A stretch of DNA of 64,000 nucleotides. Origin: Elysia chlorotica. Its lineage: Eukaryota; Mollusca; Gastropoda; Plakobranchidae. The stretch covers positions 561,383-625,382 of the forward strand of contig RQTK01000142.1 in assembly GCA_003991915.1 (NCBI GenBank), given 5' to 3'. Positions within the stretch are counted from its first letter, which is position 1; each line of letters begins with the position of its first letter. The notes under the pieces are model-generated. The model was not told the DNA's origin. It saw only the letters and a program-made list of their open reading frames with translations, and did no database searches. Shown one piece after another: positions 48,301 to 61,574 of this stretch. Made by a program: the position numbers and the translations under genes.

Positions 48301-51300
48301 AAAACTCACTACAGTTCCGTCCGAGCCTGGCGTACCGGGGCTGCCTCGCTCGCCTTGCTCTCCCTTGGGTCCAGGTCTTCCTGGGGCACCGGGGCCTCCA
48401 CTCTCACCAACAGCGCCCTGGGGATGGAACACAGGGAAAGTCAGGTCTCACGAGGAAAACTCAAACTCAAGTCTCACGAGGAAAACTCAAACTCAAAGTG
48501 CTGCAGCAACCTTCTTGATTGTGCTGACACAAGTGAACATTCCTCTGAGTAAATCAATGCAACAGAAACAACTAACTGACGGTTAGATACTAGAAAGACG
48601 AGATGATAATTACATTTATATTTATTTTTGGTGAATTCAAGATCAAAGGTATAATTTTTTATTCATGACGACTTCAAACTATAAATACTTTTGATCTTAT
48701 GCTAAATTCTATAACAGCAACAAGATTAGACCAATGTCTCAGAAATTAAAAGCCATAGCAGACACAGGTACAGATCTATTTCTTCAGGGATTTTATGTCA
48801 AAAGAAACGACCTGAGTAAAACCTTAAGTTCTTTATACCTTTTCCTTTTTAAGTTTTCCAATCATTGAAGAAACACTAGAGGACGCAAACAAGGTGTAAA
48901 CAATGCAAATCCTGTGCATTGGTCAAACAATCTAGTTCAGCTAACTGCTGTCTTTTTTCTTTGCCAATAACATGCGACTATCATTCAACATTGGGAAAAC
49001 AGATTACAGAAAACTGTATAAACCCCAATAGACAATCTAAGACCATTGCAACACAAACCAAAAAGGAAGTAGATGTATACTGTAAAGTTAAGTGTATCCC
49101 ATACTGTTTGATAGAGCGTTGTGTAAGCAAGAGTTAGGCTCATGGTTGTTCAGAACAAAAGGCAGTTCGAGATACATTCTCATTACTTGCCTCCCTATGA
49201 TGTACTTTAGCAGTGTCTTAACTCAATCGAGGCACAGTATTTTCAAAGCAATCATTACGAAGTTGCACTAGTTTCAGGGTTTTTCCCAAATTCTTATCTT
49301 TTGAACTAATAGAGAAAGAATATAAATTTGTTCACAGTTGAAAACTTTAGTTTTTTTACCTTCAACTAAACTGTTCATTTCAGCCCTTACATGCATGCGC
49401 TGTGACTCTGTATAGTTAATAGTCAAGGGCTCTATACTGTATACTGTATTCTATAAAAGTAATATAGAGTAACAAAGTAAGATGCTGAGCTGTTGTGACG
49501 CCCTGTCCACATAAACACATAAAGCCTGAGCTGTTGTGACGCCCTGTCCACACAAACACATAAAGCCTTAGCTGTTGTGACGCCCTGTCCACACAAACAC
49601 ATAAAGCCTGAGCTGTTGTGACGCCCTGTCCACACAAACACATAAAGCCTGAGCTGTTGTGACGCCCTGTCCACATAAACACATAAAGCCTGAGCTGTTG
49701 TGACGCCCTGTCCACACAAACACATAAAGCCTGAGCTGTTGTGACGCCCTGTCCACACAAACACATAAAGCCTGAGCTGTTGTGACGCCCTGTCCACACA
49801 AACACATAAAGCCTGAGCTGACACTGGGCTACTCACCGCAGAGCCTGGAGCTCCCGGCGAGCCAAACGGTCCTGGGGGGCCGGGCGGGCCCTGGAAAGTG
49901 GCACAGAAAGAAAGCAAACGTGTTAACAACAGTTCACACTTATCAAGTTTTAAATGGAACAGAAAAAAATAAAAACATTGTGAACAGTTCAGATGTATAC
50001 TCGGTTTTGGTAGGTACATAAATAAAACAAACACATTAAGAAAAGTTTACATTGACCCAGTTAAAGTATAACAACACATACAAGTTAAGACGAGTTAACA
50101 TTGATCCAGTTACAGAAGTTAACAGCATTAACAATAACAATGGAATCACAAAAATGTTGATTCTCACCAAACCTTTTTATAGTTAGGGTAGGGAAAATGG
50201 GTCTTATTAAGCACATAGTCAAGACTAATTTTTTTTCTAAAATTGTGGTAATTTTAAGATTTTGCAGCGTTCAATGTTGTGAACAAGACAAGTAAAGATC
50301 ACAACAACAACAAAAAACACCTGCCTAGTAATGTTACCTCACATTATGATAAAAATAAAGCAAGTGAGCCTCAAGTTGAGAGAATGCCACATGACCATAG
50401 AAGATTGTGAGAGGCTCACCATTTTGCCTGGTTCTCCCGTCTCTCCCTTCTCGCCAACGTCTCCCGGCAAGCCCTGCAGGCCGACCTCGCCCGGCGGTCC
50501 AGTCAAACCTCTCGGTCCATCCGAGCCCTGAGTTTGAGACATGTGCACAGTTTTCAGTTTCTTGGCAAATTTAAATTAAGTAAGGTTGAGTTGAATTGGG
50601 TGCCTAATGTCTAACATCAGCACTATAGAGTTTGTATTTGGGACTAGATCTAAGACTTACATCTCACCTTTTTTTGTTTGTGCCGCCACACAAAGACAGT
50701 GAGGGGAGACCTGGATTTTTGTCTCAGCCAGTCACGTTATACCTACACAGATCTGGCCATTGGGGAACATATTTGGCCAAATACATTTTTGATCGTACAT
50801 GAGATTCAAACCAGGGACCTCCCAATTGAGAGACCAACGCTCTGACTTGAAAGACTTATAACAAAGAATTTCTTTTAAATGATGCCTTAAAGAATGTTGT
50901 TATTATATAGTAAAAAACCACCACAGATGCCAGAGTTAAAGATTTGTAACACAAGTAGAATATCCCAGACTGAATAATGTGTCTCACGGCCACATTTTCA
51001 TGCAAACTTTCATTGTGCACTGTTAAAAAAAATTTGCTCTCTTGCGAAACAATAGATACTTCAATATGTAAACGTTGCACAGAACCACAATAGTTGAGTT
51101 GAGTTGGTCGCTTTAATTCCACTGTCAGCACTCTAACAGGCTATATTGTTGACAAGACTTAAGACGTCTACAAATTTTATACAGGGAGACCTTTAGTCCT
51201 ATAGCAGCTGATCACATTATACTGACACCGATCTAAGCAGTAGGGGTTGAAATATGAGAAACAAATTTGTCGTCTGTGGGTTTCAAACCGTGGACTTCTC

Positions 51301-53980
51301 GACCCGCAGTTGTCTATTTAGGACTTAATTGACATTATAGACTAAATATAATTTCATTTCGAATTTTTAAATCGCATAAGGCTTTGAAAAACTGCAAGCT
51401 TAAGATAGGATGTGAGTCTCACCTTTGTGCCTGGAACACCCTGCTCCCCGCGCTGGCCCATCTCTCCCATGTTGCCCTGTAATGCAACAAGAGGATTAGT
51501 TCTGAGATGAAGTAAAAATATCATCAAGCGTTTTGTAATCATTAAACTGTGTCACAAATTTGTTTAAGATTTTTTCATCTGTTTCTTTAAACATAGTACA
51601 CTTTTATTCTGGATTTGTACCTTCATGAACATGCCTCTTCAATAAATATATGTACTTATAGCAATACCATAAAGTTGTTTTTATAAAACAGCTATATCAT
51701 ATTCATTTAAGTACTATTTCATCAACTACTAATGAGGCGTATAGAAGGACAAGGCCACGGAAGGCAAAAGTTTATTTTTGTTCATCAAAATTACAACAGA
51801 TCATATTGCGTTGTGACTTGGCGGTCACATTAAACTGACACCAATCCTATCAATGAGGGGGAATAAATGAGGATCAGGACTCTCTCTCTCTCTCTCTGTC
51901 TCACACACACTTAAGCATCAGCTGATCTGCTTACCGGTGGTCCTGGAGGTCCCTGGAGTCCTATAGGTCCTTGAGGTCCTGGTGGGCCCTGTATGAACAG
52001 AGACAAACCATCTGGTCATAAATCTCAGAAAACATTTTTTATCAACAATGATAACAATTATACAATTGTATTATTACAGCATATTTCTATTGTATATAAC
52101 AGTGGCAACCATTATTTAATTATATTATTACATTGTTCATTTAATCATAATTTTATGAGATTCTAATTCAAATTTTATATAACAGTAAAAAAACAACTAA
52201 AATCTGATCATTACATTGTCTATCTAATATTAAATCTCTGAATCCGTCCAGATTTTATGCACCATAAAAATAAATAAAATTAAATTATGACATAATTCAG
52301 ATCAAGATCATAATCATACTATCTCAACCAGCTTTTCTATACTGTCAGGTGCTCAACCCAAATGCTGCCAACTTGAAAGGCAATGTTAATCCATGAACAA
52401 TACACGAGCTGGTCACACAGTTTGGGGCCTATCAAATCTATTCAAAAACTATTTTGAGATGAAAAGTCTTTAATGAATCCAATGCAAAGTTGGTGCTCAA
52501 TCAGGCAATAGATATAATTATAATGGCTGGGAGAGATGTCTGAATTTTGTTTTAATCACTTCATAGAAAGTCACTAGGCACTGCCAATATTAATTGAAAA
52601 TGAACCACATTGTTGTTTGTTTGTAGGCGTTTTTTGTTGTTTTTTTCAAAATGGAATGTTTGTTTAGTAAGATGACAAATCCTCACATTTGTATCTTCAA
52701 TGTCTAACCCTTAAATGCAAGTAAAAGAAAGTTTTTCTGGATACAATAGACAATGTATCCATGGGCAGTCCTATTTAAATCTTTATTTTGATATGAAAAA
52801 AATTGCTTCCAACTTCAATGACAATTTAAAAAGCTATGAGGACACATAAGTAGATCTAAGCTCTAAAGATACCAAAAAATGAATATGTTCATATTTTTTA
52901 CCGTCGAACCCGCAATTCCTTTCTCTCCCCGAAGTCCTGGCGATCCTTGTTCTCCCTGGTGGTTTTTGTTTTGTTTGTTTGTTCATAGGGAAGGGAGGTG
53001 GTACAAAATAATGTACAAATTAGTTATAAATAATACCTACTTTGCTCTTGCTAATGCACATAAGATATCCATAAGTAATCACATAAAAAATGTTGGGTTT
53101 TTGCTTTTTAAATTTAGAATTAAAGAAAATAAAAAGAAAGGTGGAGGAAAAAGTGTCTTTTATACATAAATGTTGAGGTAGAAAAGGAAAATATATAAAA
53201 CTTTCTACTTCAAAACTTTTAAAAATTGTATTTACAGTTTGTAAAATATATTGAACTACAAAGAAAAAAAAAAAAAAATTAATATTAGCAACGTAGAACA
53301 ACTCTTTAAAGCTTTTCATTGAAAGATTTCTAAATATGATAATGAAATAGCTTGATTTTTAGCAACACTTCAATTTTCAGGAAATCACATATCAAATAGC
53401 TGTTGAGAAAAAGCATGGATTTGTTGGACTTTCTTGTTTTGAGGAAAATACCATTTTTTATCAGTTCTGAGTTTTTAACTGTAGACTTTTATTTAACTCT
53501 TAAAAGAACTACAGTAGATATTTTTTAAACTTTAAAACGTCCACCAAAAATGTGTAACTAAAGAGTAAGAAAATGGGAAAGAAAAAAATTACAAATTTTC
53601 TAACACTTTTCTGAGGCATAATACATTCATCAGAGTTTCAAAAAGCCATATTCTCAACTGCAGGGAATCAAGGGGTTTAAACTAACTAAACCAAATATTC
53701 TCCACTGTTTGCAAACTTACCTTATCTCCAGCCAAACCTGGTGGTCCCACTGGGCCAGTCCTTCCAATTGGTCCCTGGTAGCAAAGTATTGAAGGTGTAT
53801 TACAAGTGGTACCAAATTACACCACAAAATGGTTAGCACTGCTAAACTCTGCTCCACGCTTTTTTTTCTCTTTTTCTTTCCAAATTCTAACTCAAAACGC
53901 ATTATGAGAATTACAGGCCACAATGTCATTAAATTCTCTACCATTATAATAATAATAGCAACAACAACAATAATAGTAAA

Positions 53981-54051
<71 letters not shown>

Positions 54052-57000
54052 GAGAAGAAGAAGAAGAAGAAGAAGAAGAAGAAGAAGAAGAAGAAGAAGA
54101 AGAAGAAGAAGAAGAAGAAGAAGAAGAAGAAGAAGAAGAAAATAAAAATAATAATTAACTTAATATAAATTTACAAGTGATTAATGTTGTGGAATTAGGT
54201 CATGATATGCTTTCATTCAGCCTATTGAAAACCTAAAACCCAAAAATCTAATAATTTGAATTTCTTACAAAATTGAATTTTCCAAAAAGGTCAGTTCCTG
54301 TTTTTTTGTTTTTTTTTCCCTCTTTACCTTTCTTAATCCAGGGTGTAACCTGATACAGTCAGACTCGCAACATCGGGAATTTCTGGCTGGGTCTGTGCTT
54401 GTTATCACAGGTGATGTCGCAGTCGCCGAACATTTTTTTCTGTCTAGATTCCTCTCTCTCTGTCTGCCTGTCTCTCTCTCTTTCTCCCCCCCCCCCCCTC
54501 TTTATCTATCTACCAATCTATCTCTATCTCTTGCTTGAAAAGTGAAACCCGTGAAATCAGGAAAACCCAGAAGATGTGTTCTGAAATTATCCGATTCAGC
54601 GGGTCCTACCGTATCAGTGTTGTACTTACCCCCCCCCTTCTATTGTGTTGTGCATCACACTCATTGGGTTAGGTTGGTGTCAGTATAACGTGACTAGCTG
54701 AGATATGAGTCATAGTATCCCCACCCCGTCTCAGGTGTGGTAGCACATAAAATTGTCAGATGTCAGTCTCGGGGCCTGTCCACAATATAGCTATAAAGTG
54801 CTGAGGTTGGACGTAAAACAAACACTCACCCGAGGTCCCTCTGGGCCCATCTGTCCCTGCAAACCTTGAGGTCCGTCGGGGCCCTGGCCACAGCAAACAA
54901 GAGAACACAGGTTAGCATTTGCTTTGTTTTCTCAGGCAACACTCATCAATGAGAAACAAAATCCACACAGACTAGACGCCCTAAACACTAGAGAAACAAA
55001 TACATTATTTTCAGATAAAAGTGACATATTCATGCCTTACAGTCTTGGCTACTAAAAATAATGACCATTGAAAAACGTGAAGTAATACTGGTATGTATTA
55101 AAAGAGGGAAAGAAAAATAAAGTTATTATGGACTCAGTGCAAAAACACCTTTGCATGCAGGATGAACATGCTAAGCATTTACTCAGTGTTGCTTGAGATA
55201 ATCTGGATGAGGTTTCATCGTTATTCCTCCATGACTTGAGATTACAGTCCCCAAGTATTTGTATGGGTCACATTGTTTGATTAGTTACCTCGATTTTAAC
55301 ATGAGAGATTCCTTCTTCTGACTGACGACCATTACTGTTGTCTGTTTTTTCTATTTAATTCTAGTCCTTTCTTCCTACTCTCTTCTTCAACAACATTCAA
55401 AAACCCTTGCCAGTCTTTACAATCAAATCCTAAATAGAACAGATTTTTTCATTAAGTGTACCTAATGGAACCGAAAAAGAAAAAATCAGTGTTATTTCTT
55501 TCATCGTCAAATATTAAATTTTCCAAGTGTTTGAATTGGTAACGTTGTTTCAGTTCCTTGATTATTGGTTCCTACTTCCGACTGAAGGCCATCACTTTGG
55601 TTTATCTTCCATTTAATTCCAGACATTTTTCCTGTTCTCCTCTTTAACCATATCCAACAGTCATTGTCATTTTTCATTTATTTTTCTGCAATTAGTACAC
55701 AGCTGGCTGCATATCTTAAACAGAAAGTAGCAGTTCCTAACAGATCAGTTAAGTAGACCTATCAAAATTGAACAAAGATGAGTGAACTTTGCAGGGAGAC
55801 AAAAATTAAAATATGATTTAAAAAGTAACTTTTGCCTTACCGTGAGACCCTTCTCTCCTCTCTTGCCTTCTTTTCCGGCTAGTCCTGGAGGTCCCTGAGA
55901 AATAAAGAACAGAACGTAAGGAGTGCCGGCTGCCCGTGAAAAGTTTGAAACATTTCTCACTGCCCAAAACTGTATGCACACAGCATCTATGCAAATAGAA
56001 GTACAACCGTTCTAGAAATTGTAAAAACGTTTGGAGGATTAATGTTTACATAATACACCAATGTGCAGGCCAAGCTACGATACTAGCATAGCTTGTTAAC
56101 AAACATAATGATGTTACGCACATTGTATTAGTGGACCAAGAGTCCAGGGGACATTGTTGTTACAAGTTCTACATTTTGTCAACAAGGATTATTCTAAGCT
56201 GAGACAAACTACTGAAACTCCATCTGGATCTATGCTAGACGAGACGTCCGCGCTACTTACTGGTCTTCCCTCAGCGCCGGCGGGGCCCACTGGTCCATGG
56301 TCACCTGGAGGTCCCTGGGAGAGGAAAGTAACATATCACGACTGTTAGAATACGATGATTACAGAAAGTAACATATCACGACTGTTAGAATACGATGATT
56401 ACAGAAAGTAACATGTCACGACTGTTAGAATACGATGATTACAGAAAGTAACATGTCACGACTGTTAGAATACGATGATTACAGAAAGTAACATGTCACG
56501 ACTGTTAGAATACGATGATTACAGAAAGTAACATGTCACGACTGTTAGAATAGGATGATTACAGAAAGTAACATGTCACGACTGTTAGAATACGATGATT
56601 ACACCTCAACCTTGCTGGGAGAGGAAAGTAACATGTCACGACTGTTAGAATACGATGATTACACCTCAACCTTGCTGGGAGAGGAAAGTAACATGTCACG
56701 ACTGTTAGAATACGATGATTACACCTCAACCTTGCTGGGAGAGGAAAGTAACATGTCACGACTGTTAGAATACGATGATTACACCTCAATCTTGCTGGGA
56801 GAGGAAAGTAACATGTCACGACTGTTAGAATACGATGATTACACCTCAATCTTGCTGGGAGAGGAAAGTAACATGTCACGACTGTTAGAATACAATGATT
56901 ACACCTCAATCTTGCTGGGAGAGGAAAGTAACATGTCACGACTGTTAGAATACGATGATTACACCTCAATCTTGCTGGGAGAGGAAAGTAACATGTCACG

Positions 57001-57359
57001 ACTGTTAGAATACGATGATTACACCTCAACCTTGCTGGGAGAGGAAAGTAACATGTCACGACTGTTAGAATACGATGATTACACCTCAACCTTGCTGGGA
57101 GAGGAAAGTAACATGTCACGACTGTTAGAATACGATGATTACACCTCAATCTTGCTGGGAGAGGAAAGTAACATGTGACTGTTAGAATACGATGATTACA
57201 CCTCAACCTTGCTGGGAGAGGAAAGTAACATGTCACGACTGTTAGAAGATGATTACACGTCCCTACATAGGTTGTCCCCTCAAATAAATCCCTGAAATTT
57301 TTGGGTCTGACGTGTAAAATCCAGCCTTTAAAAATAAGTAAAGAGTGAAAAGAGAGAGT

Positions 57360-57418
<59 letters not shown>

Positions 57419-60400
57419 TCTAGGTTTGGGTAGACATGTGGCTGTGCAACATGAGCCTTTTCTTCAAGACTACAGTACGAGCCTAAGGAGCTCTAGATTT
57501 AGATGTATATATCTAATTATAGAGGACAACATACATGTACATCTAGATATATCTAGCTCTAAATCTAGATATAATATCAATAGCCTATAGAGAAATCTAG
57601 ATTCTATAATAGATTCTTGGAGATCAAGGATCTAGACTGGTCAGCGGGCGGGGCGGCGCCAGGCGTATGGACTCCCATGGGACATCCCTTGCCTCTTCCC
57701 TGGTATGGGGCTCTGCCAGGGTGATCGTTTACTTCCCCACCACATACAAACCCTTCATGAATAACAAACCATTTTTGGAACGGCGCAGGAGCTACGGAGC
57801 TCGTGCTCCTCTGACGACACTCTTAGAATACGATGATTACACCTCAAACTTAGAACAGGCTTTGCAAACTGATATCCATTATTCCATTGGTTATTGAACT
57901 ATCAATAGGACAGTGGAGGAGAAAGAGAGGAAAGCGAGGAGGATGTCGTAAGAAACGAGCTGGGCTAAGAAAACAACAGGGAATAACTGAAAGACTAAGG
58001 AAAAGCAACTACTTAATTGGATATTGGAACTGCCGAAGCGCGAAACAGAGAGGCGCAATGCTGGAAAGACTAACTTACGACTTTGACATTCTCATGCTCC
58101 AGGAAACCAAATCTGACAGGGTCTCCTTTCAAGGATACACTGCCTACAACAACCCATGCAGTGCCACCCACCACGAGCAAACAATTCTAATCAAAGAGGG
58201 AATAGACCACGTATGCCTGGACATGGAGAAGTGGAACAGAGAGGACAGGGAAGTACAAGCCATCTCATTAGCCATTAGAGGCAAAGAGTGGACTATCATC
58301 AACGTCTACATAGGAAATAACTCAGCGTCGACACCGACCGATTGGGAGTTCCTCAACGAACTTGCTGAGTTGGGCGAGCATGTGTTAGTTGCAGGTGATT
58401 TCAACGCAAAAAGCAGCACCTGGGGTAACATGGGCGAGAATGCACAAGGACAGGCACTAGACGCATTCCTAGTTGAAAACAATCTGACACTTATCAACAC
58501 ATCGGCGATGACTAGACTGGCGCAAAGAGACGGTGAAGAGGACTCCAACATCGACCTGGCTGTGATAAAAATGAGAGACGCCGATCAGCAAAAATGGCAG
58601 GATCTACACAGCTACGGCAGCGAACACCTACCTTGCGTGGTAATGATCAAGAAGGAAGGGAAAGATGTGAAACGTAAGGATAGACAACCAAAACCATTCC
58701 AATACTCAAGGAGCAAAGAGACAGTTCTGGACCGGATAAGGACAGCAGCATGGGTTCCAAAATCTAAGAAACCGGATATAAATCAACCGGCCTACTGGAA
58801 TGAAGAACTAGATGATCTGTGGTTACAGAAAAGGAAAGCTACAAGAGCATGGCAGATAGCTAGGAAAGCGACGCCGAATCTTGCGGAGACGATCCAAGAA
58901 AAAAAGAACCTTATGACTACGGCAACACAAAAGTTCAAGGAGACAGCAGCAAGCTTAAAACATGAGAAATGGTTGTCCTTTGCCAAGGAAGTCTCCACAG
59001 AAAAGGCACTAAGCGGGTTTTGGAACCTACACAAAAGAATGAACAAACGAAACTCTGAAACAACCAGCAAGAACATAAAAGATGATGATGACAACATACT
59101 CAAGACCGATGAGGAGAAAGGTCAAGCGTTTCTTGCACGTTACATCCAGCAAACTCACCAAGGCAACCTGGAAAAAAGAAAGGAGATCAAGGATATCATC
59201 AACCTTGCAGTGCCCGAAGAAACGTCTGAGGATCTCATCACTTACAATTATTAATATCCTTTTACAGCAGCAGAAATATTTTTGAGGGCTTCCAGACAAA
59301 GGAGGAAACAGTGATCGCCGCCATAGACCTGGAGGACGCGTACAATCGTGTGGACTACCAGATACTGATGGATCGCCTCATGGACATGATAGAGGACGCA
59401 CGAATCATTAGGTGGATAGCATCCGCTCTACTTGCCAGGAAGGTAGCTCTGAGGACAGGGAAATGGACATCAGAGCCAATCGAAATCAACCCAGGGTTAC
59501 CACAAGGATCACCCCTGTCCTCTGTTCTCTTCAATATCTACACAGCTTGCGTAGCAGAAACTGATAGGCAGTCTGGAAAAACTTTTCAATCACATGGATG
59601 TTCGCAGATGACATCACGGTCTATAAGAAAGGTACAGACAGAATACAAACAGCACAGCAACTGCAGACCAGACTCGACGAAATAGCAATTTGGTGCGAGG
59701 AAAACAACGCAATCATCAACCCTGACAAAGCACAAGTACTGTGGTGTTCGCTAAACAATAACATCGTTCACACACCAACTCCACCTATCACCTTCAAGTA
59801 TGAGGTAATTGAAAGGGAAACAACATTGAAATATCTGGGTATCACCTTCGATAGAACCTTGTCCTTCAACCAGCACATTGAAAACGTGTCAAGGAAAGTT
59901 AAAAAAGGAATCGGTGCCATAAAAACCATGGCGTCCTCTTTGTCATGTTCCAACTTCTGATCCTGTCAGTCCTTGACTACGGTTTGGGATGTCTCACCCT
60001 GTCTGAAGCAAATTTGCTAAAACTGGAAAGATTGCAGAATGAGGCAATGCGGGCAGTCCTAGGATGTACTAGGGACACACATATCATCTGCATTCGTTTT
60101 CTGTTGGACCTGAGCAGCGTTAGAATCCGTCACAAGTTGGCGTAAGCAAAGACTTACCTGCGAGTCATGGAAAACCCACACCACCCATTGTACCCAAGTC
60201 TGCTCACACAGAAAGGCACCCGCATAAAAAGAGGAAAGTCTTGGATGGCAGAGGCAGAGGATTCCATCAAACTGGTGTGTCCCATTGAAGACATCATTGA
60301 TGGCAGAGAATGGATAAAGACCGGCCCTGAACAGACGGCTTTGACAAAGGTCATCATCACTATGGGAAGAGATAGGAGGGAGTGTGCAGCAGCGGTCACT

Positions 60401-61527
60401 GAACAGGACATACGACAGCTCATCCATGACAACTCCAAGAGACATGATCCGATTATATACACAGATGGATCAGTAAAAAGGGGAATCCAAAGTGGATGGG
60501 GTTTTGTCTGTTACAGTGAGAATAGGGTAATTCATGAAGAATCAGGGGCAGCTGCCACAACCACGTCCAGTATGAAGATGGAAATAGAGGCCATTACAAA
60601 GGCGTTGGAATGGATCAAGCTTACACGACCAACCACGACACACGCCGTGTTCCTCACTGATTCGCAGAGCGCCTTAAAGAAGATAGAGTGCGGGTTCATG
60701 AGGATGGAATGGATGACAGCCATCAGACCCACTGCAATCAGTTCAATCACATGGATCTTCTGCCCTGGTCATGCGGGGGTCAAGGGAAATGAGAGAGCAG
60801 ACAAGCTGGCCGGGAATGCCACGGTGAATGGCACCCTCAGATTGGATAAGCAGGAAGTGCTAAAGGCTCTCTCTGAGCACTTGAGGAATGCAGAGGACAC
60901 AGCGGCAGAGGACCAGCAAGCCATCAAGAGGATGATTGAATTGGGGGTCAGGAAAGGAGAGGGACGTGGAAGACAGCTCGTTGGGAAAGATCGCAGAGTA
61001 CACAACCAAGTCTTGACGGGGACTGTCAGTTTGGACACACTTCGTTGCGTGTTGCAGAGGGGAGCGGAGCACGTATGGGGTTGCCCGTTGTGCAAGGATG
61101 CTGTTCCATATGACAAATAAACAAACAAAAAATAGGCTCAGTAGAGGCCTTTTTTCCTTTCACATTGTTAGGCTAGCAGGTGCACAGATTTTAATTGGAA
61201 AGCCTCTAGTTCAATCTCCAATGGGACCACCTTGTTCTCTACAAGTTGGATTCATGTCAATGCATGGTCACAACTGAGACAGATGTCTTGATACCTCTGA
61301 TCTATCTCTCGGTAAAAAATTGCGTGTAAAATTGGCAGATATACCGTATTCATACCGTATTCACAAAATAGCCATGGGGGTTAAGATAGCAACAAAGAGG
61401 CAGATGTTGTTCTGTGAGAAACTCACCTGACCACCTGCATCCCCAGCAGGTCCTGGGGGGCCTGGGTCTCCTTCTTTGCCCTGAGGAACCCAATAATAAC
61501 AAACCAGAGTAATATTTAGTAATAATC

Positions 61528-61574
<47 letters not shown>

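Larger units (their letters stand above)
57887..61131 (+). mobile_element. Damaged non-LTR retrotransposon (EN-RT-RNase H type)
   Basis: Inserted antisense in a collagen intron. A basic leader ([16 protein letters not shown]) precedes an APE-type endonuclease from about 58011 ([48 protein letters not shown]). After 59254 the start of the RT domain is missing; coding resumes with [34 protein letters not shown] and FADDITVY. An RNase H domain follows ([41 protein letters not shown]). The pieces are in different frames with at least one stop, so the copy is dead. The domain order fits I/Ingi-type elements; the exact clade is not certain. No ORF1 is recognisable. Confidence 0.88.

Noticed and set aside
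50790..50850. tRNA-like A and B boxes
   Set aside because: Part of a repeated SINE; the cloverleaf is not complete and copies are dispersed.
53829..54158. Open frame with poly-Ile and poly-Glu
   Set aside because: Translation of the AAT/AAG compound microsatellite.
56555..57236. Open frames of 207 and 225 codons with a repeated 20-residue unit, looking like a repeat protein
   Set aside because: The 60-bp minisatellite unit is divisible by three and lacks stops; both strands are open, which is expected of the repeat alone.
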